Source: Anabaena sp. WA102 (GTDB lineage: Bacteria; Cyanobacteriota; Cyanobacteriia; Cyanobacteriales; Nostocaceae). Taken from it: a DNA stretch of 64,000 nucleotides. Location of the stretch: contig NZ_CP011456.1 of NCBI RefSeq assembly GCF_001277295.1, forward strand, positions 3,174,001-3,238,000, written 5' to 3'. Shown here piece by piece: positions 42,915-52,384 of the stretch. Positions within the stretch are counted from its first letter, which is position 1. Every line of letters starts with the position of its first letter. A program made the translations under genes and the position numbers. The notes beneath the pieces were generated by a model. The model was not told the DNA's origin, searched no databases, and worked only from the letters and a program-made list of their open reading frames with translations.

Positions 42915-43103
42915 TTACTGTTTGTCCAAGTCTTCAATTAATTGATCAACAAATTCCCTTAACCGTTGTTGCCAGTTAGGGACGGTTTTAATTTTTACCC
43001 TCTGTCCTTTCCGACCTTTAAAACAAATTGGTTGAGCGTCTAACTCAGCTTTGAGGATTTTTTTAGCACCAAGTTTATTATTTTTCTCAAATCTCATTGA
43101 CAT
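42915..43103 (-). CDS. Small basic conserved protein beside tnpB
   Basis: 62 residues: MSMRFEKNNKLGAKKILKAE, then PICFKGRKGQRVKIKTVPNW and QQRLREFVDQLIEDL. Similar small proteins occur widely in cyanobacteria near IS200/IS605 tnpB genes; I know no assigned function. It is divergent from the tnpB fragment, with a TTGGTATACTTACTATAAT promoter-like stretch in between. It could be an accessory or a regulator of the element. Confidence 0.6.
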   Translation of the reverse strand: MSMRFEKNNKLGAKKILKAELDAQPICFKGRKGQRVKIKTVPNWQQRLREFVDQLIEDLDKQ

Positions 43104-43149
43104 TAACCTTAATCGTTGGTATACTTACTATAATATAACAGTGTCATTA

Positions 43150-43222
43150 TTTCAATCTCATGTTTTTAAACATGAGTTTTTCCTGTTCCCTGTTGCCCGT
43201 TCCCTGTTCCCTGTTCCCTCTG
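43150..43222. repeat. TGTTCCC tandem repeat replacing the tnpB start
   Basis: A small hairpin (CTCATGTTTTTAAACATGAG) is followed by five to six imperfect TGTTCCC units that run into the coding sequence of truncated tnpB. The same unit is at 38990-39023. Confidence 0.75.
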
Positions 43223-43223
43223 A

Positions 43224-43640
43224 CCATCAGCGATTGACTTGCATAAAAAGTTAGTCGCCGAGGTTAAATCTGAACACGCTTGGTATTACGAAGTTAACAA
43301 AAATGTCCCACAAAAGGCGTTAACTGACTTACGCCAAGCATGGGACCGATGCTTCAGAAAGACATCGAAACAACCCCGATTCAAGAAAAAAGGACAGCAC
43401 GATTCTTTTTATTTAGAGTCAGGGACTAAGGCGAAACCGTTAATTAAAAACGATGGTAAAAGAATTAAATTACCGTCAATCGGTTGGGTACGATTAGCCA
43501 TACCTTTACCAATTACCGCAACTCATAACTGTGTAATTTCCCGACAAGCTGATAAATGGTTTATTTCTGTCAAGTACGAGATTGAAAAACCTCCCATACT
43601 TGCAGATAGACCGACCATCGGCGTTGACATTGGAATCAAA
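43224..43640 (+). pseudogene. tnpB: tnpB exon 1, 5'-truncated (IS200/IS605 nuclease/transposase-associated protein)
   Basis: The frame is open from 43224, after a TGA at 43221-43223; the first plausible start is the TTG at 43239. It encodes HKKLVAEVKSEHAWYYEVNK, then PRFKKKGQHDSFYLESG and LPSIGWVRLAIPLP, and ends in PTIGVDIGIK at 43640. These match OrfB/TnpB from about residue 55 to the first RuvC aspartate (the D of VDIGIK). The first 50-60 residues are missing, replaced by a TGTTCCC repeat. The coding sequence is interrupted at 43641 by group II intron 1 and resumes at about 46126. Confidence 0.85.
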
Positions 43641-46124
43641 GTGCGAATCGTTGGCTAGAAACCAATCCTGTAAAGGATTAGGGGGATTAGCCGCAAGGTA
43701 ATGAACCTTGACAACTGAATGACCATGTAGGTGAGAGCCAGTATCCTAGAACCCTCAAATCTTACCCCGTAGGTGCAACGGTGAAAGCATCACCCCCAGG
43801 TTTGAGACTAGCTATCAACGCCTGAAGCGAGGAGAAAAGGTGTTATTACTGATAGCCTAAGTCGGTAAGCATCGAGCAAAGTACCCATGAGTAAAGCCCA
43901 GGCTTGAAGATGCGATTGAATCGTCGTTACGATGAACCAGCGAAATAAGGCTTAATGCGCTGGAGCCAAAAGGCACAGGATAAGGAGTTGGCAAGATTTG
44001 ATTTGACCAACAAGCACTTCCTATAAACCCGGCGAACAGCATCACTCTAAAGGTACATAGTATGGTCATTCGGAACGAGATAACCTCTCGTATGCTCTCA
44101 GGTGGTCGAATCCCTGAGTAGGTGCTAACCGTATGCAGCGAGTAGGAGAGATTAAGTCAGAAGCGAATGTCTGGGGTAATGCCCAGAATATGCTGACAGA
44201 TTTACGGTGATTTGGATGATAAAGTCCCTAGTAGTGAGTATATATGTCTAATACACAGTCTCAACAACTGATGGTGGAATGGCACTCTATTAACTGGCGC
44301 AAGCTAGAGCGTAGCGTGTATAAGCTCCAAAAGAGAATTTATCAAGCCTCTGTCCGTGGTGATGTGAAAGCATATCGCAGACTCCAAAAGACGCTGATGA
44401 GGTCATGGTCAGCAAGAGCTTTAGCGGTTCGTAGAGTTACCCAGGATAACCAGGGGAAAAAGACGGCAGGGGTAGACGGTGTTAATTCGCTGACTCCAAA
44501 GCAACGTTTAGAACTTACTGGTAACTTAAACTTGGGTTCAATAGTCAGCCCAACCAGGCGGGTATGGATTCCTAAGCCTGGAACGGAAGAGAAGCGACCT
44601 TTGGGCATACCTACAATGAAAGACCGCGCCTTGCAAGCGTTAGTCAAACTGGCACTAGAGCCAGAATGGGAAGCGCGATTTGAACCTAACTCATACGGGT
44701 TCAGAGCCGGACGTTCATGCCAAGATGCGGTAGAGGCAATATTTAGTGCAATTAGGCTCAAGCCTAAATACGTACTAGACGCAGATATTGCAAAGTGTTT
44801 CGACCGCATCGACCAGGAAGCACTGCTAATAAAATTAAATACATTCCCCACCATCCGCCGACAAATCCGGGCATGGTTAAAAGCGGGAGTGATGGACGGT
44901 AAGCAAATGTTTCCAACATCCGAGGGTACGCCACAGGGAGGTGTTATTTCTCCATTATTGGCAAATATTGCCCTCCACGGGATGGAAGAACGGATTAAAC
45001 AGTATGCAGAAACCTTGCCTACCCGAAGTAGTCATGGTAAACGGGATAACCGTAGAAGCCTAAGTTTAATCCGATACGCCGATGATTTCGTGATTCTCCA
45101 CGAAAACCTAACCGTTGTCCAAAGATGTAAAGAGATTATCTCTGAATGGTTAAAAGGCATGGGTTTAGAATTAAATCCCAGTAAGACGAGACTCGCCCAT
45201 ACTCTCACACAGTACGAGCAAGAAAAACCAGGGTTTGACTTCCTCGGTTTTACGATACAACAATTTCCACAAGGAAAGTATCACTCAAAGCAGGGATTTA
45301 AGACAATCATCACCCCAAGCAAGCAGAAGCAAAAGGTACATTACGAACAAATCGCTAGGGTTATCGAGGCTCACAAGGCAGCACCGCAGGCGGCGCTAAT
45401 TAGCCGTTTAAACCCAATTATTAGGGGATGGGCTAACTACTACGCGACTGCGGTAAGTAAGGTTGCTTTCTCAGATATAGATGACCTCACGTACCAAAAG
45501 TTAAGCTCTTGGGCAAAACGCCGCCACCCCAAAAAGAACGGGGAATGGGTGTCAAAAAGGTATTGGCAATCCATAGACGGTGATAACTGGGTATTCGCAA
45601 CCAGGAAGGAAGGTTTAACCCCACTTCGGTTAATAAACCATGCCGACACACCAATAGTGCGTCATGTGAAAGTCAAAGGCGAATCGTCACCATACGACGG
45701 AAATCTGGTTTACTGGAGTTCAAGAATGGGTAATAACCTAGAAATGCCAACCAGAGTATCAAAACTCCTGAAAAAGCAAAAAGGGAAATGTACCCACTGT
45801 GGAATGTTTTTCCGTGAAGACGATGTGATGGAAGTTGACCATATCATCCCGATATCGAAAGGTGGTAAGGATGAGTATAAAAATCTTCAACTTTTACACA
45901 GACATTGCCACGACATAAAGACAGCCAATGATGGCAATCCTGGCATAAAATCTGGCTGTAATAGTGCCGAGCCTAAGCCCACCAGAAAACTTGAAAAAGT
46001 CGCGGACAAATGGGTAATGAGGTATGCGTGACAAGCACCAAATCATTGAGGAGCCGTGTGAGGTGAAAGTCTCAAGCACGGTTTTGAAGACCAACGGGGT
46101 TGGCGACAACCTCGTTGAGTTTAC
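43641..46124 (+). mobile_element. Group II intron 1
   Basis: Starts with the consensus GTGCG (43641-43645), has a structured 5' region of about 600 bases, encodes an intron protein at 44244-46031, and then shows domain V (GAGCCGTGTGAGGTGAAAGT, then CTCAAGCACGGTTT, about 46050-46085) and domain VI ending TTTAC at 46124. About 2.48 kb. It is inserted in tnpB directly after the VDIGIK codons. Restoring the tnpB frame needs the junction at 46125/46126, one base beyond the usual AC end. Confidence 0.93.
44244..46031 (+). CDS. Group II intron reverse transcriptase/maturase/HNH endonuclease (intron 1)
   Basis: 595 residues. The RT domain contains RVWIPKPGTEEKRPLGIPTM, SYGFRAGRS, EGTPQGGVISPLLANIAL and the catalytic RYADDFVIL. 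The maturase (X) domain includes LNPIIRGWANYY. The C-terminal HNH nuclease has CTHCGMFF...VDHIIPISKGG and HRHCHD. The protein helps its intron fold and splice and drives retrohoming into DNA. The complete set of motifs suggests an active protein. It shares the SPYDG(N/D)L motif with the protein of intron 2 but is otherwise well diverged. Confidence 0.95.
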   Translation: MSNTQSQQLMVEWHSINWRKLERSVYKLQKRIYQASVRGDVKAYRRLQKTLMRSWSARALAVRRVTQDNQGKKTAGVDGVNSLTPKQRLELTGNLNLGSIVSPTRRVWIPKPGTEEKRPLGIPTMKDRALQALVKLALEPEWEARFEPNSYGFRAGRSCQDAVEAIFSAIRLKPKYVLDADIAKCFDRIDQEALLIKLNTFPTIRRQIRAWLKAGVMDGKQMFPTSEGTPQGGVISPLLANIALHGMEERIKQYAETLPTRSSHGKRDNRRSLSLIRYADDFVILHENLTVVQRCKEIISEWLKGMGLELNPSKTRLAHTLTQYEQEKPGFDFLGFTIQQFPQGKYHSKQGFKTIITPSKQKQKVHYEQIARVIEAHKAAPQAALISRLNPIIRGWANYYATAVSKVAFSDIDDLTYQKLSSWAKRRHPKKNGEWVSKRYWQSIDGDNWVFATRKEGLTPLRLINHADTPIVRHVKVKGESSPYDGNLVYWSSRMGNNLEMPTRVSKLLKKQKGKCTHCGMFFREDDVMEVDHIIPISKGGKDEYKNLQLLHRHCHDIKTANDGNPGIKSGCNSAEPKPTRKLEKVADKWVMRYA

Positions 46125-46360
46125 TGAGTTAGCCGTTTGCAGTAATGGTGAAGTATTCGAGAATCCTAAAGCCTACCGCCGCATGAGTAAACGCATGAAA
46201 CGCTTACAGCGTAGCGTTAGCCGAAAGGTGAAGGGGTCTAATAATCGCAAGAAAGCTGTAAGAAAATTGGCTAAATTACACGCCAAAGTTTCTAATATTC
46301 GCAAGGATTCCATACACAAATTAACCTACTATCTAGCTAAAAACCACAGCGTGATAAAGA
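46125..46360 (+). pseudogene. tnpB: tnpB exon 2
   Basis: Between the introns the DNA encodes ELAVCSNGEVFENPKAYRRM, then KRLQRSVSRKVKGSNNRKKA and VRKLAKLHAKVSNIRKDSIH, ending YYLAKNHSVIK. This is the helical part of TnpB between the first and second RuvC motifs. The frame is intact from the 46126 junction to the second intron at 46361. Confidence 0.88.
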
Positions 46361-48542
46361 GTGCGATTCGTTGTTAGTTGAATCACGGTAATCAGTCCGT
46401 ACATAAACTAACCAACCTAACCCAATTAAGGAGAAAGGTTGAACTCTCGGTCTGATATGGGTGCAAGTCCCATCTACCAGACTCAGGTATGACTCCCTAC
46501 CTGCCCACACTGACTAGACTCGGTTTCTAGAGGGTGAAGCTGGGAACAGGACGCAATCAGACATCCGTTGTGGGGTGACACTTGGCGTTAATGGGGAGTT
46601 CCCACGGTGAAACAGAGCCTAGAAAAGCAACCTACACGCAAGCAGGACACAACTCAAAAACCTGACTTCACTGGAGCGAAATCCCGCCGCATCTTTTTTA
46701 AATAGCGGTCAGAGTCCAGGGAATCCAGTGGTTGAAATGGCTACACCTGACGGAACTATTAATCAACCGAGGGAACGAATAAAAACGGATTGAAGGTCTA
46801 GGGGCGGTCGAACCCCATAAGTAGGCTGGACGAGCAGCGGAATCCCTTCAATTCGGGTAGGACAGACCGTAATTGGTCTGAGGTGTTCAGAATACACAAA
46901 TTGGAGCAGAGCATGATTGGACACAGAGAAAACTCTAGTGAATCTTGGAAGACGTTACCCTGGAAGCAATTCCGCCGTAACTTATTCCGCCTACAAAAAC
47001 GAGTGTATAAAGCGGTTCAAGTTGGAGACAAGCGGAAAGCGCAGTCACTACAGAAGCTGATTCTGAAATCAACCGCAGCAAGATTACTGGCTATTCGTCA
47101 AGTATCACAGCTAAACGCTGGGAAAAAGACCGCAGGAATTGATGGCAAAAAGTCCCTTACCTTTAAGGAACGCTTCGAGCTTAATGAACTGCTAAAAGCA
47201 TCTGTTAGCAACTGGAAACACCAGGAATTAAGAGAAATACCAATCCCCAAAAAGGACGGTACTATGAGGATGCTGAAAATCCCCACTATTGCAGACAGAG
47301 CTTACCAATGCCTTGTCAAATACGCATTAGAACCAGCACACGAAGCAACCTTTCACGCCAGGAGCTACGGGTTTAGGACGGGTCGTTCAGCGCATGACGC
47401 ACAGAAATACCTGTACAACAACCTATGCTCTACACGAAAAGGAATAGATAAACGAGTTATAGAACTCGATATCGAAAAATGCTTCGACAGGATAAACCAC
47501 ACCGCCATCATGGATAGACTCATCGCTCCTTATAGCATAAGACAGGGAATATTCCGCTGTCTCAAAGCCGGAGTTAATCCTCAATTCCCAGAACAGGGAA
47601 CACCTCAAGGCGGGGTAGTAAGTCCACTATTAGCTAACATCGCCTTAAACGGCATCGAAAGTATCCACAGATATAAAGATGCCGGAAACAACGTAATAGA
47701 ACCATCAGTCCGATATGCGGATGACATGGTGATAATACTTAGACCTCAAGACGATGCTACCGTTATACTTGACAAAATCAGTCAGTTCCTAGCAGAGCGG
47801 GGAATGAAAGTCAGTGAGAAAAAGACCAAGCTAACCGCCGCGACAGGTGGGTTTGATTTCCTCGGCTGGCACTTTAAAGTCCAGAAAAACGGGAAGTTTA
47901 AATGCGTTCCATCAGTGGATAACTTCAAAGCTTTTCGCAAGAAAGTAAAACACATCGTCAACAACTCGAATTATGGTGCTATCACTAAGGCTGAGAAATT
48001 AGCCCCTGTAGTTAGAGGTTGGAGGAACTACCACCGCTTTTGTAAGATGAAAGGGTCACGCAACTCGTTATTCCACATTCAACACAGAGCTTACAGGGTA
48101 TTCAACAAGGAAACCAAACAGAATCGCTACACTAGCAAGGAATTACTAGATAAAGCGTTTCCATCAGTTCCTTACTCCGAAAACAAATACATCAACGTTA
48201 AAGGTGAGAAATCACCCTATGACGGAGATTTGAGTTATTGGAGCGAGCGTAACAGCAAGCTCTATGACAACCATACCTCTAAAGCCCTCAAACGGCAAAG
48301 CCATAAATGTGGTCATTGTGGTTTAAAAATGCTCAGTGATGAGAAGGTACATTTACATCATATAGATGGAAACCATAAGAATGGTAAACCTAAAAACCTT
48401 CTAGCAATTCATGAAAGCTGCCACGATTATATTCATATCAGCAAAAGCGAAAGCTAAGAACATCGGAAGCTGGGTGCAGTGAAAGTTGCACGCCCAGATT
48501 TAACAGAGAGGGGCAGGGAATAATATCCCTCCTCGACTCTAC
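46361..48542 (+). mobile_element. Group II intron 2
   Basis: Starts GTGCG (46361-46365), with about 520 bases of structured 5' RNA including GGGTGCAAGTCCCATC, a protein at 46913-48457, domain V near 48467-48503 (GCTGGGTGCAGTGAAAGTTG, then CACGCCCAG) and domain VI ending CTCTAC at 48542. About 2.18 kb. The insertion lies just before the codons for the second RuvC motif (IEDLHV or LEDLHV). As for intron 1, the reading frame is restored only if the 3' junction is shifted by one base. Confidence 0.93.
46913..48457 (+). CDS. Group II intron reverse transcriptase/maturase/HNH endonuclease (intron 2)
   Basis: 514 residues from the ATG at 46913 (MIGHRENSSESWKTLPWKQF); an ATG-independent extension to 46883 is possible. 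RT motifs: EIPIPKKDGTMRMLKIPT, SYGFRTGRSAHDAQ, QGTPQGGVVSPLLANIAL and RYADDMVII. Maturase region with KLAPVVRGWRNYHRF. HNH domain CGHCGLKM...LHHIDGNHKNG...HESCHDY. All motifs are intact. It belongs to the same broad class as the intron 1 protein, so two distinct but related introns colonised one gene. Confidence 0.95.
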   Translation: MIGHRENSSESWKTLPWKQFRRNLFRLQKRVYKAVQVGDKRKAQSLQKLILKSTAARLLAIRQVSQLNAGKKTAGIDGKKSLTFKERFELNELLKASVSNWKHQELREIPIPKKDGTMRMLKIPTIADRAYQCLVKYALEPAHEATFHARSYGFRTGRSAHDAQKYLYNNLCSTRKGIDKRVIELDIEKCFDRINHTAIMDRLIAPYSIRQGIFRCLKAGVNPQFPEQGTPQGGVVSPLLANIALNGIESIHRYKDAGNNVIEPSVRYADDMVIILRPQDDATVILDKISQFLAERGMKVSEKKTKLTAATGGFDFLGWHFKVQKNGKFKCVPSVDNFKAFRKKVKHIVNNSNYGAITKAEKLAPVVRGWRNYHRFCKMKGSRNSLFHIQHRAYRVFNKETKQNRYTSKELLDKAFPSVPYSENKYINVKGEKSPYDGDLSYWSERNSKLYDNHTSKALKRQSHKCGHCGLKMLSDEKVHLHHIDGNHKNGKPKNLLAIHESCHDYIHISKSES

Positions 48543-48854
48543 CTAGAGGATTTGCACGTTAAGGCATTTTTGAAGAACCACAAATTAGCGGGTGCTATCG
48601 CCGATTGTGGGATGTATGAGTTCAAACGACAGTTAGAGTATAAAACCGAGAAGTTCGGGAGTGAATTAATCCTTGTGGATAGGTTCTTCCCCAGTTCTCA
48701 AATATGCTCTAACTGTGGGAATCATCGTCATAAAATGCCATTAAAAAACCGCGTTTATGTTTGTCCTGATTGTGGCTATAAAGCCGATAGGGACTTAAAT
48801 GCAGCGCGGAACATTGACCGATGGTTTGCGGATATTTTTATCCCTGTAGCGTAG
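48543..48854 (+). pseudogene. tnpB: tnpB exon 3
   Basis: After intron 2 the frame encodes EDLHVKAFLKNHKLAGAIAD, then QLEYKTEKFGSELILVDRFF, the zinc finger CSNCG...CPDCG, and the last RuvC aspartate in ADRDLNAARNIDRW, ending FADIFIPVA at a TAG. This contains the RuvC glutamate (EDL) and second aspartate. Downstream bases to about 49015 keep the look of the tnpB 3' region (GATGAAGCAGGAAGTAAACAC), where a guide RNA of the element would normally lie. Confidence 0.88.
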
Positions 48855-49639
48855 CGGTTCCTTTTAGGAACTACGGTCAGAAACGGTAAGTTCTACCGAG
48901 ATTGTCTGTCGAGTGGAAAAACCTCTTAGAAGCCATTCTAAGACCGTGATGAAGCAGGAAGTAAACACTAAGGTTATCGCTGTCCAGATGTGTCTAGACT
49001 TTGGTAATTTTGGGTAAGTTTTATAGAACGGTTCTGTGCGGGACGTAAATTACCCCAATTCCCAATACTCAAATTGTCATTTACACCCTTGAATTTGGAG
49101 TTTAAGTAAGAGGTTATTTGAAAACTTTTTCCTGTGGGATCTGATCCCCCTAAATCCCCCTTTGTAAGGGGGACTTTGAGGAATTTAGCCCCCCTTATAA
49201 AGGCTACGGTGTACACACATCTCTAGACAGGATGCTAAACGTGATCCGATCCCCCTAAATCCCCCTTAAAAAGGGGGACTTTGAAGAATTTAGCCCCCCT
49301 TGTAAAGGCTACGGTGTACACACATCTCTAGACAGGATGCTAAACGTGATCCGATCCCCCTAAATCCCCCTTAAAAAGGGGGACTTTGAAGAATTTAGCC
49401 CCCCTTGTAAAGGCTACGGTGTACACACATCTCTAGACAGGATGCTAAACGTGATCCGATCCCCCTAAATCCCCCTTAAAAAGTGGGACTTTGAAGAATT
49501 TAGCCCCCCTTTTTAAGGGGGGTTGGGGGGATCTAAACGTTGTGGGGCAACTATAGAAGACTTGTGTGTACACCGTAGCTTGTAAAGGGGGGATTAAGGG
49601 GGGTAAATTACCACTAATAAAAACACTATTTAACTAATC
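48855..49639. repeat. Spacer with a 105-base tandem array
   Basis: After the tnpB 3' region, a family B-like left end (from 49109) leads into three tandem 105-base units starting at 49201, 49306 and 49411. Each combines GGCTACGGTGTACACACATC, CTAAACGTGATCCGATCCCC and G/C-run palindromes. Near 49568-49583 GTGTGTACACCGTAGC is inverted relative to the unit start. No gene is recognised. Confidence 0.8.
49201..49515. repeat. Three 105-base tandem repeats
   Basis: Exact period 105 with nearly identical units (one difference: AAAAAGTGGGACT in the third). They look like a recent tandem duplication of part of a family B element fused to another repeat. They are not CRISPR, because there are no unique spacers. 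Confidence 0.9.
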
Positions 49640-52384
49640 ATGAAACGTCAAATCGCCATTATCTCCTGCTTACTGCTGCTACCTTATCCAGTGTCAGCTA
49701 TAGAAACCCAAACCAAGACAACAAAACTACTTACACAGACCTCGCAAAGGTGCAAATTACAACCAGCAGACCCAGAAAACGGTATTTATTCAGACCCACA
49801 ATTACAAACCATTGCTAAACAAATTACAGTTAGAGTCAGAGACAAAGAAAGAGGCGCTTCCGGGACAATTTTCGCTAGAAAAGATAATTCTTATTTAGTA
49901 GTTACTAATTCCCACGTTGTCAGAAGAATTAATAATATCAATATTATCACAGCCGATGGTCAAAAATATACAGGTAAAATTTTACCTGATACTAATTTTG
50001 ATAAATTCGATTTAGCTATAGTAGAATTTACATCTAATCAAAAATATTGTTTACCATCAGAAATTGCTGAGAGAATCGCCTCTTTTGATATTAACTTAGA
50101 AACACCAGTTATGTCCGCAGGCTATGCTGTATCTGAGGATAAATTAGTATTAACAACAGGAAAAATACAACAAATCATTTCTCAACCCAGTTTAAAAGAT
50201 GGTTATGAAATTGGCTATACTAGCGATATTCAACCGGGAATGAGTGGTGGTGCAATTATTAGTAATACAGGAAATTTAATAGGAATTAATGGCATTAGTT
50301 CCTATCCTTGGTCCAATTCTGCTTATACTTATACCAACGGAAAACGCCCGACAAATACAGAAATTCAAGAATTTAGAAAACTGAGTTGGGGAATACCTAT
50401 TAAAACCGTTTTAGGTCAGGTAAAACCAGAAGTTCTCACCGCTTATAATTTACCTATACCAGATATTAAACAGACAATAGCAGAAGTACCATTAACAGGT
50501 TGGTTAGGAGAATTAGAAGCAAAAGCTAAACAAATTACCGTCAAAATTGATAGCAGTAGCGGTGCTAATGGTTCAGGAATTATTATTGCTAAAGAAGGAG
50601 ATATTTACACCGTTTTAACTGCTGCTCATGTAGTTTGTAAACCACCAGATAAAGTAGGACTATGTGAGCCAAATACCTATAAAATCGTCACAGTAGATGG
50701 TAAACAATATCCCGTAGAACCCAGCACCATTAAATTAGAAGAGGGGGTAGATTTAGCAGTAGTTAAATTCACCAGTCGGGAAAATTATCAAGTTGCGACT
50801 TTAGCAAATTATCCCATACAAGATGATGAATATATGTTCACGGCGGGTTATCCCAGGTTAGGAGAAAAATCACCTTGGCGATTCACATTGGGACAGATTT
50901 ATAGTAAGGAGAGAGGATTATTACAAACTACCCAATCAGATTTTAACAATAACAGTTCGGGTACAGCTAAAGCAGCAGTTTCTTTAACAGGAGGATATGA
51001 ATTAGTTTATAGTAGTATCACCTTTGGCGGTATGAGTGGAGGACCTGTTTTAGATTCCCAAGGGCGGGTAATAGGTATTCATGGCAGAACTGAGGGAGAG
51101 GCTGCTATTGATAATAATAGTAGTAGTGGCGGAAATATCCAATTAGGTAATAGTTTGGGTATTCCGGTGAGTACATTTTTGGCATTAGCTACCCGACTGA
51201 ATACTCAAGCACAAAAGATAGAAACCACCCCAACACCAGAACTAAATCAACAAGAAGTTAAGTCTATTCAAACAGCGATTTTATCAGTAGATGTTTCCCA
51301 AGGCAATACTACCGCCAGTCAATGGTTAGAAAGGGGAAATCAACTGTGGCGGTTAGGTCGTTATCCAGAAGCAATACAGGCTTTTGACGCAGCAATTAAG
51401 CAAAAACCAAAGTTTATTCACCTAGCTTATTATGGTAAGGGTTTGGCATTATTTGAGAGTGGAGAATATCCCGAAGCTATAACTGCATTACAGCAAGCGG
51501 TGAAATCTCAACCTGATTTTGTTCCTGCTTGGAATTATTTAAGTGTAGTTTATCGAAAATCAAACCAACTGGATAAAGCCTTAGCAGCCATAGATAAAGC
51601 CATTCAACTCCAGCCCAATAATCCTAATTTGTATAATGAGAAGTGGGGAGTTTTAAGTAATTTAAAAAGATATAGAGAAGCAGCAGCAGCGATAAATAAA
51701 GCCATTGAATTCAGTCCCCGTGCAGGATTTTACTACAACCGGGGAATTGTCCGTGATGATTTAGGAGATAAGCCAGGAGCAATAGATGATTACACCCAAG
51801 CTATCAAGTTTAATCCTAACTATGCCGATGCCTACTACAACCGGGGAATTGTCCGTGATGATTTAGGAGATAAGCCAGGAGCAATAGATGATTACACCCA
51901 AGCTATCAAGATTAATCCTAACTTAGCCCTAGCCTACTACAACCGGGGAATTGTCCGTTATGAATTAGGAGATAAGCCAGGAGCAATAGCAGATTTCAAC
52001 CTAGCTATCAAGATTAATCCTAACTATGCCCTAGCCTACAACAACCGGGGAGTTGTCCGTAATGATTTAGGAGATAAGCCAGGAGCAATAGATGATTACA
52101 ACCAAGCTATCAAGATTAATCCTAACTTAGCCCAAGCCTACTACAACCGGGGAATTGTCCGTGATGAATTAGGAGATAAGCCAGGAGCAATAGATGATTA
52201 CAACCAAGCTATCAAGATTAATCCTAACTATGCCAACGCATACACCAACCGGGGAGTTGTTTATTATGAACTTGGTGACAAACAAAAAGCCAGAGAAGAC
52301 CTGCAACGAGCAGCGCAATTGTTCAAGGCTCAAGGGAATACTGCCTTTTCTGAAAAAATAATGGGTTTATTAAAAGGGTTGTAG
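49640..52384 (+). CDS. Secreted double trypsin-like protease with TPR repeats
   Basis: 914 residues with a signal peptide (MKRQIAIISCLLLLPYPVSA). The first trypsin-like domain has NSHVV, DLAIVEF and GMSGGA; the second has AAHVV, DLAVVKF and GMSGGP, so both have complete His-Asp-Ser triads. From about residue 560 there are at least nine TPRs. Five of these (DNA 51720-52260) are nearly identical 102-base units with YYNRGIVRD(D/E)LGDKPGAI. It is probably periplasmic. The nearly identical repeats show recent expansion. Its substrates are unknown. Confidence 0.92.
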   Translation: MKRQIAIISCLLLLPYPVSAIETQTKTTKLLTQTSQRCKLQPADPENGIYSDPQLQTIAKQITVRVRDKERGASGTIFARKDNSYLVVTNSHVVRRINNINIITADGQKYTGKILPDTNFDKFDLAIVEFTSNQKYCLPSEIAERIASFDINLETPVMSAGYAVSEDKLVLTTGKIQQIISQPSLKDGYEIGYTSDIQPGMSGGAIISNTGNLIGINGISSYPWSNSAYTYTNGKRPTNTEIQEFRKLSWGIPIKTVLGQVKPEVLTAYNLPIPDIKQTIAEVPLTGWLGELEAKAKQITVKIDSSSGANGSGIIIAKEGDIYTVLTAAHVVCKPPDKVGLCEPNTYKIVTVDGKQYPVEPSTIKLEEGVDLAVVKFTSRENYQVATLANYPIQDDEYMFTAGYPRLGEKSPWRFTLGQIYSKERGLLQTTQSDFNNNSSGTAKAAVSLTGGYELVYSSITFGGMSGGPVLDSQGRVIGIHGRTEGEAAIDNNSSSGGNIQLGNSLGIPVSTFLALATRLNTQAQKIETTPTPELNQQEVKSIQTAILSVDVSQGNTTASQWLERGNQLWRLGRYPEAIQAFDAAIKQKPKFIHLAYYGKGLALFESGEYPEAITALQQAVKSQPDFVPAWNYLSVVYRKSNQLDKALAAIDKAIQLQPNNPNLYNEKWGVLSNLKRYREAAAAINKAIEFSPRAGFYYNRGIVRDDLGDKPGAIDDYTQAIKFNPNYADAYYNRGIVRDDLGDKPGAIDDYTQAIKINPNLALAYYNRGIVRYELGDKPGAIADFNLAIKINPNYALAYNNRGVVRNDLGDKPGAIDDYNQAIKINPNLAQAYYNRGIVRDELGDKPGAIDDYNQAIKINPNYANAYTNRGVVYYELGDKQKAREDLQRAAQLFKAQGNTAFSEKIMGLLKGL

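Noticed and set aside
43641..48542. A nested twintron
   Set aside because: Intron 2 starts 236 bases after the end of intron 1, within tnpB exon sequence, so the introns are sequential and not nested.
49201..49515. Possible CRISPR array
   Set aside because: Units are 105 bases long and nearly identical throughout, with no unique spacers and no cas genes.
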